Shown here: one piece after another, positions 7,268-16,750 of the stretch
Numbering within the stretch: position 1 is the stretch's first letter
Layout of the letters: each line of letters starts with the position of its first letter
Source of the DNA: CAZHAC01 sp964383855
GTDB taxonomy: Bacteria; Chloroflexota; Dormibacteria; Dormibacterales; Dormibacteraceae
Length of the DNA stretch: 27,976 nucleotides
Direction: 5' to 3'
Assembly: GCA_964383855.1 (NCBI GenBank)
Contig: CAYLIP010000035.1
Span: 1-27,976 of the forward strand
Program-made: the position numbers and the translations under genes
Notes under the pieces: generated by a model
The model's input: only the letters and a program-made list of their open reading frames with translations
Database searches by the model: none
Told to the model about the DNA's origin: nothing

Positions 7268-7792
7268 ATGTCCACCGGAGAGGCGGCCTACTGCATCGTC
7301 TGCGGCGAGCGGCTGCAGCCGAGCGACCGCTTCTGCCGGGCCTGCGGCGCCGAGCGCTGGTCGCCCATGCTGCCGGGCTCGTCGCCGCCTCCCCCGGCCG
7401 TGCGTCCCGAGGTCGAGCCGACGCCAATTCCGGGGCTGCCCTGGGTCTACGCCGCGGGCGCGGTGATGTGGCTCCTCCTGCTCGCCGTCAACGCCGCCGA
7501 GGTCATGGCCGGTCCCTCGCGGGCCCAGATGGCGGCCGAGGTGCGCCACGGCGGCTACACCGGCGATCTCTTCATGCCCATGCTGGTCGCCTACGCAGTG
7601 CTCACGGTGCTCATCCCCCTGGCGGTGGCGGCCGTCCACGCTCTCGCCTTCTACGGCCTGCGGGCGGGCCGGCGCTGGGGCTGGCTGGCCGCGGTCGTGG
7701 TCGCCGGCGGCTGGTCGCTGGTGCTGGTCGGGGTGCCCGTCCTGGCCACCCTTCTCCGTCCTTCGGTGCGCCGCGCCTACGGGGTCGGCTGA
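7268..7792 (+). CDS. Zinc-ribbon multi-pass membrane protein
   Basis: 174 aa from ATG 7268. An N-terminal zinc ribbon has two knuckles, C9-x2-C12 and C23-x2-C26 (YCIVCGERL...RFCRACGAE), then a Pro-rich linker (SSPPPPAVRPEVEPTP). Three hydrophobic segments follow: WVYAAGAVMWLLLLAVNAAEV, MLVAYAVLTVLIPLAVAAVHALAF and WLAAVVVAGGWSLVLVGVPVLATLL. The architecture is common for uncharacterised bacterial membrane proteins; no enzymatic motif is visible. It stands alone on the plus strand between two minus-strand runs. Its stop is 13 bp from the convergent lpdA stop, with no evident terminator hairpin between. Confidence 0.85.
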   Translation: MSTGEAAYCIVCGERLQPSDRFCRACGAERWSPMLPGSSPPPPAVRPEVEPTPIPGLPWVYAAGAVMWLLLLAVNAAEVMAGPSRAQMAAEVRHGGYTGDLFMPMLVAYAVLTVLIPLAVAAVHALAFYGLRAGRRWGWLAAVVVAGGWSLVLVGVPVLATLLRPSVRRAYGVG

Positions 7793-7805
7793 CCGAGACC
7801 GCGGG

Positions 7806-9191
7806 TCAGGCGCCGGGCCGCCTCCGAGGCGGGATGTGGACCGCCCGCCCGTCGACGTCGAGGGCCGCCTCGGCGACCGCCTCCGGCAGCGTGGGGTGCG
7901 CGTGGACCGCCTGCGCCAGCTCGCGCGCGGTGATGCCCTGGTGGATGGCGAGCACCCCCTCGGCGATCAGGTCGGTGGCCCGCGGCCCCATGATCGTCAC
8001 CCCGAGCACGAACCCCTGGGCGTCGGCCACGATCTTGACCACCCCCTCGGTCTCGCCGAGGACCATGGCGCGGCCCAGGGCCGCGAAGGGAAACTGCCCC
8101 ACCCGCACCTGGTCTCCCCGGCTCCGCGCCTGCGCCTCCGAGAGGCCCACGTACGCGATCTCGGGGTCGGTGTAGATGCAGCCGGGAATGGCCGTGTAAT
8201 CGGCGCTGACCGGCTGCTCCTCGAGCGCGTTGTGGACCGCGATCTCGCCCTGGTAGCTGGCAGTGTGGGCGAGCATCGAAAGGGCGGTGGCGTCTCCGAT
8301 CGCATAGACCCCCTCCAGGTTCGTGCGCATCCGGCCGTCGACCCGGATGGCGGCCCGGTCCATCTCGAGGCCGGCCTCGGCCAGGCCCATGTCGGCGGTG
8401 TTGGGCCGGCGGCCGGTGGCCATCAGCACCACCTCGCCATCCGCCTCGCCGCCCTCGTAGCGAACCTTGAGACCCTTGCCCGAGCGCTCGATGGATTGCA
8501 CGCCGACGCCGAGCCGGAAGGCCACCCCGCGCTTCTCCATCAGCTTCTGGAAGCGAGCGGCCACGTCGGCGTCGAGGGGCGTCAGCAGCTGGTCGAGCAT
8601 CTCGACCACGGTGACCCGGCTGCCCAGCAGGGAGTAGATCCCGGCGAACTCCATGCCGACCACGCCGCCACCGATCACGACCATGCTCTCGGGCACCCGC
8701 TCCAGGCCCAGCACCTGGTCCGATGTGACGGCCAGCTCCGATCCCGGGATGGGCGGCCGGGCGGCCACCGACCCCGGCGCCAGGATGACGCTGCGCGCGC
8801 CCAGCTCGCGGCCGTCCGCCAGCACGCGGCCGGGGCCGGCGAGCCGCCCTCGGGCCACGATCATCTCCACGCCGTTCGACTTGAGCAGGCCCTGGACGCC
8901 CTGGCGCATGCCGGCCACGACCCGGTCCTTGCGCGCCTGCATGGCCGGCCAGTCGATCTCCGGCTGGGCCACCCGAACGCCGAACTGGCCGGCCTCGCGG
9001 ACCGCCTTCAGGACCTCCGCCGACTGCACGAGGGCCTTGGTCGGGATGCAGCCCCAGTTGAGGCACGTACCTCCCCACTCCGCCGGCTTCTGTTCCAGGA
9101 TCGCCACCCTGGCGCCAGCGCGGGCGGCGTGGATGGCGGCGACGTAGCCGCCGGGTCCTGAGCCGATGAGCGCTATGTCGTAGTCGGGCAC
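7806..9191 (-). CDS. lpdA: Dihydrolipoyl dehydrogenase (E3)
   Basis: 461 aa from GTG 9191-9189. Flavoprotein disulfide reductase that reoxidises dihydrolipoamide of 2-oxoacid dehydrogenase complexes or the glycine cleavage system with NAD+. FAD-binding GSGPGGYVAAI lies at residues 10-20 and the redox-active disulfide GGTCLNWGCIPTK (Cys43, Cys48) is intact. The NAD-binding motif VVIGGGVVGMEFAGIYSLLGSRVTVVE, second FAD motif YAIGDAT and the catalytic His-Glu dyad region HAHPTLPEA near the C-terminus are all present. No E1/E2 genes are in the window, so which complex it serves cannot be told. Its 5' end would overlap the repaired 3' end of the glycosyltransferase gene by about 19 bp once the scaffold gap is closed. 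Confidence 0.95.
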   Translation of the reverse strand: MPDYDIALIGSGPGGYVAAIHAARAGARVAILEQKPAEWGGTCLNWGCIPTKALVQSAEVLKAVREAGQFGVRVAQPEIDWPAMQARKDRVVAGMRQGVQGLLKSNGVEMIVARGRLAGPGRVLADGRELGARSVILAPGSVAARPPIPGSELAVTSDQVLGLERVPESMVVIGGGVVGMEFAGIYSLLGSRVTVVEMLDQLLTPLDADVAARFQKLMEKRGVAFRLGVGVQSIERSGKGLKVRYEGGEADGEVVLMATGRRPNTADMGLAEAGLEMDRAAIRVDGRMRTNLEGVYAIGDATALSMLAHTASYQGEIAVHNALEEQPVSADYTAIPGCIYTDPEIAYVGLSEAQARSRGDQVRVGQFPFAALGRAMVLGETEGVVKIVADAQGFVLGVTIMGPRATDLIAEGVLAIHQGITARELAQAVHAHPTLPEAVAEAALDVDGRAVHIPPRRRPGA

Positions 9192-9223
9192 CGGTTCAGG
9201 ATAGGGCGGGCGTTGTAGGCGGC

Positions 9224-9313
9224 ATGAGGTGGCTGCTGCTGGCCGGCGCCCTGGCCGGGCTCTGGTATTTCGGCCGGGACCTCCTGACCTTCGTGCTGCA
9301 CTACCCGCACTAG
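9224..9313 (+). CDS. Candidate 29-residue membrane microprotein
   Basis: ATG 9224 to TAG 9313 encodes a 29-aa peptide beginning MRWLLLAGALAGLWYFGRD and ending LLTFVLHYPH, a plausible single-helix membrane peptide. Support is codon composition: 28 of 29 sense codons end in G or C, matching genuine genes here, whereas the opposing frame of the glycosyltransferase tail is visibly weaker in third-position GC. No strong Shine-Dalgarno is seen. The 3' 55 bp is one copy of the duplicated contig end. It could be a shadow of the antisense glycosyltransferase tail. Confidence 0.35.
   Translation: MRWLLLAGALAGLWYFGRDLLTFVLHYPH
9259..9313 (+). repeat. 55-bp sequence duplicated across the gap (left copy)
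   Basis: Bases 9259-9313 are identical to 9414-9468. The left copy ends exactly where the N run begins and the right copy begins exactly where it stops, which marks it as overlapping contig ends rather than a biological repeat. Confidence 0.95.
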
Positions 9314-9413
9314 NNNNNNNNNNNNNNNNNNNNNNNNNNNNNNNNNNNNNNNNNNNNNNNNNNNNNNNNNNNNNNNNNNNNNNNNNNNNNNNNNNNNNNN
9401 NNNNNNNNNNNNN
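9314..9413. other. Scaffold gap, 100 N
   Basis: Exactly 100 unknown bases, a placeholder length. Because the two flanks share the same terminal 55 bp, no sequence is probably missing; merging the flanks would shorten the window by 155 bp and restore the glycosyltransferase frame through to a stop at 9173-9175. Confidence 0.95.
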
Positions 9414-9468
9414 GCTCTGGTATTTCGGCCGGGACCTCCTGACCTTCGTGCTGCACTACCCGCACTAG
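9414..9468 (+). repeat. 55-bp sequence duplicated across the gap (right copy)
   Basis: Exact copy of 9259-9313, abutting the right edge of the N run; see the gap entry. On the minus strand it encodes the C-terminal tail of the GT87 protein. Confidence 0.95.
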
Positions 9469-10728
9469 ACCCTCCGCTCGAACGCTCTCCGGCATCGGGC
9501 TGGCTGAGCGAAGCGCGAGCACGACGGCCAGCCAGATGCAGATGACGCCGGCCAGAGCCGACTCCGACCATGCGCGGTCGAGCGCGGTCACGTGGGCCAG
9601 GTCGACGACGTTGGTGAAGGCCAGGTAGACGGGCCCGGTCAGCAGCCAGCCGGCCCCCGCCGCCAGGGCCGGCCAGAGCATTCGCCGCGTGGCCGCAAGC
9701 CACGCGAGCACGGCCAGCGGCACCAGCTCGGTGGCCAGGTGTCCGGGCAGGACGTAGGTCGTGAGCAGCGGCAGCGCCGCCACGACGATGGCGACCTCCA
9801 GGGCTCGGCCCTCCACGGCCGTGCGCGGACGGCGGCCGAGAGCATGAACGGTCAGGGCGGCAACTCCGGCGGCGACCAGGAGCGCCAGCAAGCGCACCGG
9901 CAAGTCGACGCCCGTCAGGGCGCCGCCCACGAAGCTCTCGGGGTGCGCCAGCCGGGCCAGGGTCCCGATCGGGGCCACGTTCTTGGCCGACCCGGTGCCG
10001 CCACCGGCGGTGGGAAGCACCCGAAGCAGGTACTCGGACAGCAGGCGTGGCTCCGCGATCAGCCAGAGCGCCAGCCAGGCGAGGAGACCCGCCAATGCCA
10101 GAACCCAGCGCCGGCCCCACGCCGCCAGCAGCAGGAGCGGGGCGGTCAGCAGCTTGACCGCGGCCGCCAGCCCGAGCAGCAAGCCGGCCGCCAGACCGCC
10201 GCCGCCCCTCACCCACGCCGCCAGGCAGGCGGCGGCACCGAGCACGACCAGCAGGTGGAGCTGCCGCTCGTGAATCAGGGTGAGCAGTGGCGGATAGCTG
10301 ATCACCCCGAGCGCGAGCAGCACCTTCAGCTGCCGGTCGGCGCCCCGCGGCCAGCTCAGCAGCGCAAGGAGCAGGCCGGCGACCAGCAGCTGGGCGGCCA
10401 CCATCGCCACCAGGTCGACCCTGGCGATCTCGACGCCGACGGCCGGCCGGAAGAGCCAGGGGACCAATGGCGGGTAGAGCGACCCCGAGCTCGACAGCTG
10501 TGAGAAACAGCTGCCGCCGCAGCTCGCGTAGGGATCTCGCCCGGTGGCCAGGACGCGGGCCGGGGGCAGGTAGAAGAGAAAGAGGTCGGAGCCGGCGTCG
10601 GGCCGAAGGATCGGCACCACGACGGTTCGGAGGGTGTACGCGGCGGCGATCGGGACGGCCGCGATCGACAGCAGGAGCCAACGGAATCGCCGGTTGCCGA
10701 GGGCCGCCGCCAGCGTGCCCGGCGTCAG
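9414..10728 (-). CDS. GT87-like (DUF2029) polytopic glycosyltransferase, 3' end interrupted by gap
   Basis: Predicted polyprenyl-phosphate-sugar-dependent membrane glycosyltransferase of the GT87/DUF2029 type. Near the N-terminus the stretch PILRPDAGSDLFLFYLPPARVLATGRDPYA is the characteristic first extracytoplasmic loop with acidic residues. About ten hydrophobic helices follow, with HERQLHLLVVLGAAACLAAW and a KLLTAPLLLLAAWGRR segment typical of the family. The first GTG (10620) would delete the first helix (RRFRWLLLSIAAVPIAAAYTL), which is plainly coding. No ATG/GTG/TTG lies upstream in frame, so I place the start at CTG 10728-10726, overlapping the ychF stop as CTGA. If the gap is collapsed, the frame continues to a TAG at 9173-9175. 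The literal unrepaired frame hits a stop just left of the gap (9310), an artefact. Confidence 0.82.
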
Positions 10729-11738
10729 CGGCCGACCCTGAAGAACATGACGTCGCCGTCGCGGACGCGGTAGTCGCGCCCTTCGACCCTGAGCTTCCCC
10801 GCCCCGCGCAGGGCGTCCATAGAGCCCGCTCCCACCAGCTCGTCCACGGAGGCCACCTCGGCCCGGATGAAGCTCTTCTCGAAGTCGCTGTGGATCACAC
10901 CCGCCGCCACCGGGGCGGGCGCCTCCGCCTCGCAGGGCCAGGCGCGGACTTCGGGTTCGCCGGCGGTGAAGTAGGTGACCAGGCCGCCCGCCCGCCAGAC
11001 CGCCTGTGCGAGCCGGTCGAGGCCGCCCGCCTCCAGGCCATAGCTCCGCCGGTACTCCTCGGCCTCGGCGGCGTCGAGCTCGGCCAGCTCGGCCTCCAGC
11101 TGAGCGCAGATGACCAGCGCCTCGGCGCCGACTTCGCGGGCGAATGCGGCCACCGCTCGGGCCGGGTCCCCCCCGTCCGGCAGCAGGCCGTCGTCGACGT
11201 TGGCCACGTAGACCGAGGGCTTGGCGGAGACCGGGAACAGGGGCTGCAGCAGCGTCCGCTGCTCCCCGCTCAGATCGAGCGTCCGCAGCGGGCGGCCGGC
11301 ATCCAGGTGATCGCGCGCCCGCATGAGCACCTCGAGCTCCTCGGCCCCCTGCTTCCGGCCGGCTCGCACCTCGCGCTCGACCGCCTCCCGGCGGCGCTCG
11401 ACGGTGGTCAGGTCGGTGAGCGCCAGGTCGACCTCGAGCGACGCCAGCTCCCCCGCGGGATCCGCCGCCGGCCCAAAGCAGCGGGCGACCTTGACGACCA
11501 CCTCGGCCTCGCGCGCCGACGCGATGCGCTGCGCGCGGGAGCCGGGCGGAGCGTCGGTGAGCCGGACCTGGGCGGGGACGATCTTCTTGGGATGCACGGC
11601 CCCGGCGAGCCGGAGCAGGCGGTCATCGGGCACGTCCACCATGCCCACCCCGTCGGCGCCGCGGCCCCGCGTGAGCGCGTTGAAGAGCGTGGTCTTGCCG
11701 GAGCCGTCGGCCCCGAGAAGCGAAACCGTGACCGGCAT
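10725..11738 (-). CDS. Divergent YchF/OBG-like GTPase or ATPase with TGS domain
   Basis: 337 aa from ATG 11738-11736. The C-terminal part is clearly YchF-type: VTYFTAGEPEVRAWPCEAEAPAPVAAGVIHSDFEKSFIRAEV is the DUF933/TGS domain, ending RDYRVRDGDVMFFRVGR. KPSVYVANVDD corresponds to the family G4-like NxxE loop, here with Asp. The N-terminal half is diverged: the P-loop is GADGSGKTTLFNALT (the usual form is GLPNVGKSTLFNALT), and the usual DIAGLVKGASKGEGLGN G3/switch region is replaced by a shorter TDAPPGSRAQRIASAREAE. It is about 25 residues shorter than standard YchF. Likely a translation- or stress-related P-loop NTPase subfamily. One base separates it from the lysC stop, so it is probably transcribed with the threonine genes. 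Confidence 0.85.
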   Translation of the reverse strand: MPVTVSLLGADGSGKTTLFNALTRGRGADGVGMVDVPDDRLLRLAGAVHPKKIVPAQVRLTDAPPGSRAQRIASAREAEVVVKVARCFGPAADPAGELASLEVDLALTDLTTVERRREAVEREVRAGRKQGAEELEVLMRARDHLDAGRPLRTLDLSGEQRTLLQPLFPVSAKPSVYVANVDDGLLPDGGDPARAVAAFAREVGAEALVICAQLEAELAELDAAEAEEYRRSYGLEAGGLDRLAQAVWRAGGLVTYFTAGEPEVRAWPCEAEAPAPVAAGVIHSDFEKSFIRAEVASVDELVGAGSMDALRGAGKLRVEGRDYRVRDGDVMFFRVGR

Positions 11739-11739
11739 C

Positions 11740-12974
<1,235 letters not shown>

Positions 12975-12978
<4 letters not shown>

Positions 12979-13784
12979 GTCTCGACAGTCATACCCGAGC
13001 CGGCGATCCGGGTGACGACCGGCCGGCCCCGGCCGGGCGCCGCCCTGGCCATCTCCCGGGCGACCGGCTCGGCGGCGTCGCGGCGCGTGAGGGCGAATAC
13101 GCTCGGTCCGGCGCCGCAGATGGCGGCGCCGAACGCCCCCGCGGCGCGGGCGGCGGCGATCACCTCGGCGGTCCATGGATAGAGCGGCTGCCGGTGGGGC
13201 TGGTGCAGGCGGTCCTCGAGCGCGGCACCGAGCTGCCGCCAGTCCCGCCGGTGAAGGGCGTCGACGAGGGCCGCCACCTGGCCCAGGTTGTGCACGGCAT
13301 CCGCCATCGGCACCTCGGCCGGCAGCAGCGCCCGCGCCTCCTCGGTCGGCGCCGGCTCGGAGGCGACCAGCAGCGCCACGCCCACGTCGGGCACGGGCAG
13401 GACCAGGTTCAGGCTGCCCGTGACCAGCCGGAATCCGCCGAACACCGCCGCCGCCGCGTTGTCCGGATGGCCCTCGCGCTCGGCCGCGGCCCGGAAAGCC
13501 TCGCCCGGCGGGTTGCCCAGAAGGGCGGCCGCCGCCACGCGGGCGGCCGCGCTGGACCCCAGGCCGACACCAAGCGGTATGGCGTTGCGCACCCGGCCCT
13601 TCATGGGCAGCTCGGAAAGTGGGTTGGGAGAGCGCGAGAGCACGTGCGCCCCCTCCCCCTGCCAGCGCCACCGCGGATGTTCGGCGACCTCCGCCTCGAC
13701 CTCCAGCCAGAGCTCGACGGCAAAGGCGAGGACGTCGAAGCCCGGGCCGACATTGGCGATCGAGGCCGGCACCCGGATCTTCAT
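12975..13784 (-). CDS. thrB: Homoserine kinase
   Basis: GHMP-family kinase that makes O-phosphohomoserine for ThrC. 269 aa from ATG 13784-13782, somewhat shorter than the usual ~300. The N-terminal VPASIANVGPGFDVLAFA and the ATP-binding GHMP signature PLGVGLGSSAAARVAAA (from residue 70) are intact. HPDNAAAAVFGGFRLV and the C-terminal GAAICGAGPSVFAL motif complete the family pattern. Position between the GNAT gene and lysC within the hom-thrC-thrB-lysC cluster confirms the assignment over other GHMP kinases. Confidence 0.95.
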
Positions 13785-13836
13785 CGGCAGCGCCCCGGCG
13801 CCGCGCCGTCCGGCCGGGATGGCGGCTGTGCCGGCC

Positions 13837-14343
13837 TCACCGGTCGAGTCGCTTCTCGAAGCGGATGGACCGCCGCTCGTAGCCCATCCGGCGCTCGTAG
13901 AAGGGGACCGCGCTCGGCCCGGCCACGAAGCTGTCGACGAAGGCGACGGCCGCGCCGCGCTCCTGAGCCCACGCCTCCGCCGCCCGCATCAGCTGCTCGC
14001 CCAGGCCCTGGCGCCGGAGCGGCTGCGCGACCGCGATGGCATCGATGAAAAAGCGGGTGAGTGCGAAATCACGCTGCAGCTGGCGCCAGGGCTCGGGCAC
14101 CGGGCGCTCCAGGTGGCAGGCCAGAAAGCCGCCGATCCCGCCCTCCTCCTCCTCGGCCACGAAGACGGTGCGATCGGGGTCGCGGCGGGCCAGTGAATGC
14201 TCGAACCAGGCGGCCAGGCCCGACTCCTCGGGCACCTGGTAGCGGGAGGGATCGACCTCGATGTAGTGGCGGCCGGCGTCCTCCCAGCAGCGCGCGATTC
14301 CGGGCCCGTCGCCCTTCCTGGCCAGGCGGATCAGCCGGACCAC
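13837..14343 (-). CDS. GNAT-family N-acetyltransferase within the threonine operon
   Basis: 168 aa from GTG 14343-14341. The acetyl-CoA-binding motif A is visible as FFIDAIAVAQPLRRQGLGEQLMRAAEAWAQERG (the RRQGLG loop), followed by AVAFVDSFVAGPSAVPFYERRMGYERRSIRFEKRL, the typical C-terminal motif B. The N-terminus IRLARKGDGPGIARCWEDAGRHYIEVDP is typical of GNATs. The start lies 7 bp after the thrC stop, and 52 bp separate its stop from the thrB start. Substrate unknown: location suggests an amino acid, pathway intermediate or protein target linked to threonine synthesis, but this is inference. The frame upstream of the GTG is a thrC shadow. Confidence 0.88.
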   Translation of the reverse strand: MVRLIRLARKGDGPGIARCWEDAGRHYIEVDPSRYQVPEESGLAAWFEHSLARRDPDRTVFVAEEEEGGIGGFLACHLERPVPEPWRQLQRDFALTRFFIDAIAVAQPLRRQGLGEQLMRAAEAWAQERGAAVAFVDSFVAGPSAVPFYERRMGYERRSIRFEKRLDR

Positions 14344-14350
14344 CCGCGGC

Positions 14351-15394
14351 TCACAGCTTGAGCGCCTTGGCCAGCGAGCGGGCATCACCATCCAGCTCGA
14401 CCGGCGGCTCCACGTTGCCCAGGGCGGCGTCAGGGTCCTTGAGCCCGTTGCCCGTGAGCACGACCACGGACGTCGAGTCGCGGTCGATCTTCCCCTCCCG
14501 GACCAGGCGCACCAGGAGCGCCAGCGGGGCGCAGGAGGCGGGCTCCGCGAAGAGGCCCTCCTGGCCGGCGAGCTGCACCTGAGCCTGCAGGATCTCGGTG
14601 TCGCTGACCGCCTCGATGGCGCCGCCCGACTCGTCGCGAGCCGTGGTCGCCCCCTCCCAGGTGGCAGGGTGGCCGATCTTGATCGCGGTCGCCACCGTCT
14701 TCGGGTTTTCGACCGGGCGGCCCTGCACGATCGGCGCCGCGCCCTCCGCCTGGGCGCCCACCATCCTCGGCAGGTGCCGGGTGCGGCCGGCCGCCAGCTC
14801 CTCCTTGAACCCCTTCCAGTAGGCGGTGATGTTGCCGGCGTTGCCGACCGGCAGCACGACGTAGTCCGGCGACTCGCCGAGGACGTCAACGATCTCGAAG
14901 GCGGCTGTCTTCTGGCCCTCCAGCCGGTAGGGGTTGACCGAGTTGACGAGCGCCACCGGGTAGTGGTCGGCAAGCTCGCGGACGGTGGCCAGCGCGGCGT
15001 CGAAGTTGCCCTTGATCTGGACGACCTTGGCGCCGTACATGAGCGCCTGCGAGAGCTTGTTCATGGCGATCTGCCCGCTCGGGATGACCACGATCGCCCG
15101 CAGCCGCTGGGAGGCGGCGTAGGCGGCGGCCGAGGCGGAGGTGTTGCCGGTCGATGCGCAGACGAGGACCCGCGCGCCCTCCTCCATCGCCTTGGCGACC
15201 GCCACCACCATGCCCCGGTCCTTGAAGGAGCCGGTCGGATTCAGGCCCTCATATTTGAAGTACAGCCGCCGGAGGCCGAGCGCCGGGCCGATGTTGCGGC
15301 TCTCGACGAGCGGCGTCGAGCCCTCCTCCAGGTCGACCATGGGCGTGCGTGGAGTGACCGGAAGGCGGTCGCCGAAGCGGGCGAGAACCCCCAC
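14351..15394 (-). CDS. thrC: Threonine synthase
   Basis: PLP-dependent enzyme converting O-phosphohomoserine to threonine. 347 aa from GTG 15394-15392. The PLP lysine is in NPTGSFKDRGM (Lys58), with GSTPLVES before it. CASTGNTSASAAAYAASQ (substrate/phosphate loop), VNSVNPYRLEGQKTAAFEI and the LPVGNAGNITAYWKGF phosphate-cradle glycine loop are all present. The length and the GVLARFGDRLPVTPRTP start match the compact bacterial ThrC type. One base separates it from the hom stop, indicating translational coupling. Confidence 0.96.
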   Translation of the reverse strand: MGVLARFGDRLPVTPRTPMVDLEEGSTPLVESRNIGPALGLRRLYFKYEGLNPTGSFKDRGMVVAVAKAMEEGARVLVCASTGNTSASAAAYAASQRLRAIVVIPSGQIAMNKLSQALMYGAKVVQIKGNFDAALATVRELADHYPVALVNSVNPYRLEGQKTAAFEIVDVLGESPDYVVLPVGNAGNITAYWKGFKEELAAGRTRHLPRMVGAQAEGAAPIVQGRPVENPKTVATAIKIGHPATWEGATTARDESGGAIEAVSDTEILQAQVQLAGQEGLFAEPASCAPLALLVRLVREGKIDRDSTSVVVLTGNGLKDPDAALGNVEPPVELDGDARSLAKALKL

Positions 15395-15395
15395 C

Positions 15396-16682
15396 TCACA
15401 TCACCCGCAGGAACGAGGACACGCGCTTGACGTCCTGCAGGCCGGCGATCCGCCGGCACGTCTCCTGGAGCGCGGCGTCGGCCGCCGGGTGGGTGGTGAC
15501 CACGAACTCGGCCGCGCCGTCGACCTCGAATGCCTCCTTCTGGATCGCGCTCGAGATGCTGACCCGCTCCTCGCCGAAGACGGTGAAGATCTGGGCCAGC
15601 ACGCCCGGCCGGTCGGCCACGGTGGCTCGGAAGTAGGCGCGCGTCATGACGCGCTGCATGGGCACCACCTGGACGCCCTCGTCGAAGCTGAAGGCGGAGC
15701 GGTTGCGCACGCCGTGCTGGATCGAGCGGGCGAGGTCGATCAGGTCGCCGACGACGGCGCTTGCGGTCGGTCGGGCGCCGGCGCCCAGGCCCTCGAGCAT
15801 GACCTGGCCCACCAGGTCCCCCTCGATGAAGACGGCGTTGGTGACGCCCTCCACCTGGGCCAGCGGATGGCTCAGGGGAACCATGCAGGGGTGGACCCGC
15901 GCCTCGATGCCGCCCTCCACCCTCTCGGCATGGGCCAGCAGCTTGATCGCGTAGCCCAGCTCCCGCGCGTAGCGGAAGTCGACCGGCTCGACCGCCGTGA
16001 TGCCCTCGCAGTAGACGTCGCGCGGGTGGACCTTGGCGCCGAACGCGATCGAGGCCATGATCGCCAGCTTGCTGCCGGCGTCGTGGCCCTCCACGTCCTC
16101 GGTGGGGTCGGCCTCGGCATAGCCGTGGGCCTGGGCCTCGGCGAGGACGTCCGCGTAGGCCGCGCCCTCGGCCGCCATCCGCCCCAGCATGTAGTTGGTC
16201 GTGCCGTTGATGATGGCGGTCACCTTCTCCAGCTGGTTGGCCGCCAGGTCGACCTTGAAGGTGCTGATCAGCGGGATGCCGCCGCCGACCGCGGCCTCGA
16301 AGTAGAGGTCGACGTCCATCTCGGCGGCCAGCTCGAGCAGCTCGGGACCGTGCCGGGCCATCACGACCTTGTTGGCGGTGACCACGTGCTTGCGCGCCCG
16401 GATCGCCCGCTCGAGCCAGGTCCGGGCCGGCTCCTCGCCGCCCGCGAGCTCGACCACGACCTCGATGCCGGGATCGTCGAGAACGGCGTCGACCTCACCG
16501 GTCAGCAGGTCGATGGGCACCCCGCGTCGCGGCCGGCCGGGATCGCGCACGGCCACCCGGCGCAGCTCGAGGTCGAGCCCGGCGCGCCTGCGAAGCGCCG
16601 GCGCCCAGTTCAGGAGGCGGTCGGCGACCTCGCCTCCGACCGTCCCGGCGCCGATCAGACCGACTCCCAGGGAGGTGGCCAC
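15396..16682 (-). CDS. hom: Homoserine dehydrogenase
   Basis: NAD(P)-dependent reduction of aspartate semialdehyde to homoserine. 428 aa from GTG 16682-16680. The nucleotide-binding motif GVGLIGAGTVGGEVADRL lies at residues 6-23. VVTANKVVMARHG, FEAAVGGGIPLI, INGTTNYMLGRM and DPTEDVEGHDAGSKLAIMASIAFG carry the active-site Lys/Glu/Asp region of the family. The C-terminal ~80 residues form an ACT domain (YFRATVADRPGVLAQIFTVFGEERVSI), consistent with threonine feedback. First gene of the compact threonine operon; the 68 bp upstream shows no leader peptide or riboswitch that I recognise. Confidence 0.97.
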   Translation of the reverse strand: MATSLGVGLIGAGTVGGEVADRLLNWAPALRRRAGLDLELRRVAVRDPGRPRRGVPIDLLTGEVDAVLDDPGIEVVVELAGGEEPARTWLERAIRARKHVVTANKVVMARHGPELLELAAEMDVDLYFEAAVGGGIPLISTFKVDLAANQLEKVTAIINGTTNYMLGRMAAEGAAYADVLAEAQAHGYAEADPTEDVEGHDAGSKLAIMASIAFGAKVHPRDVYCEGITAVEPVDFRYARELGYAIKLLAHAERVEGGIEARVHPCMVPLSHPLAQVEGVTNAVFIEGDLVGQVMLEGLGAGARPTASAVVGDLIDLARSIQHGVRNRSAFSFDEGVQVVPMQRVMTRAYFRATVADRPGVLAQIFTVFGEERVSISSAIQKEAFEVDGAAEFVVTTHPAADAALQETCRRIAGLQDVKRVSSFLRVM

Positions 16683-16750
16683 GATGGCTATTCTCGCGGG
16701 CCGCGGGCTCGGCCGGTCCTGACCGTGGTCTCCAAGGGGCGGCTGACCGT

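Noticed and set aside
9259..9468. Biological direct repeat or insertion target-site duplication around the gap
   Set aside because: Copies abut both gap edges exactly and are 55 bp long, which fits an assembler k-mer overlap much better.
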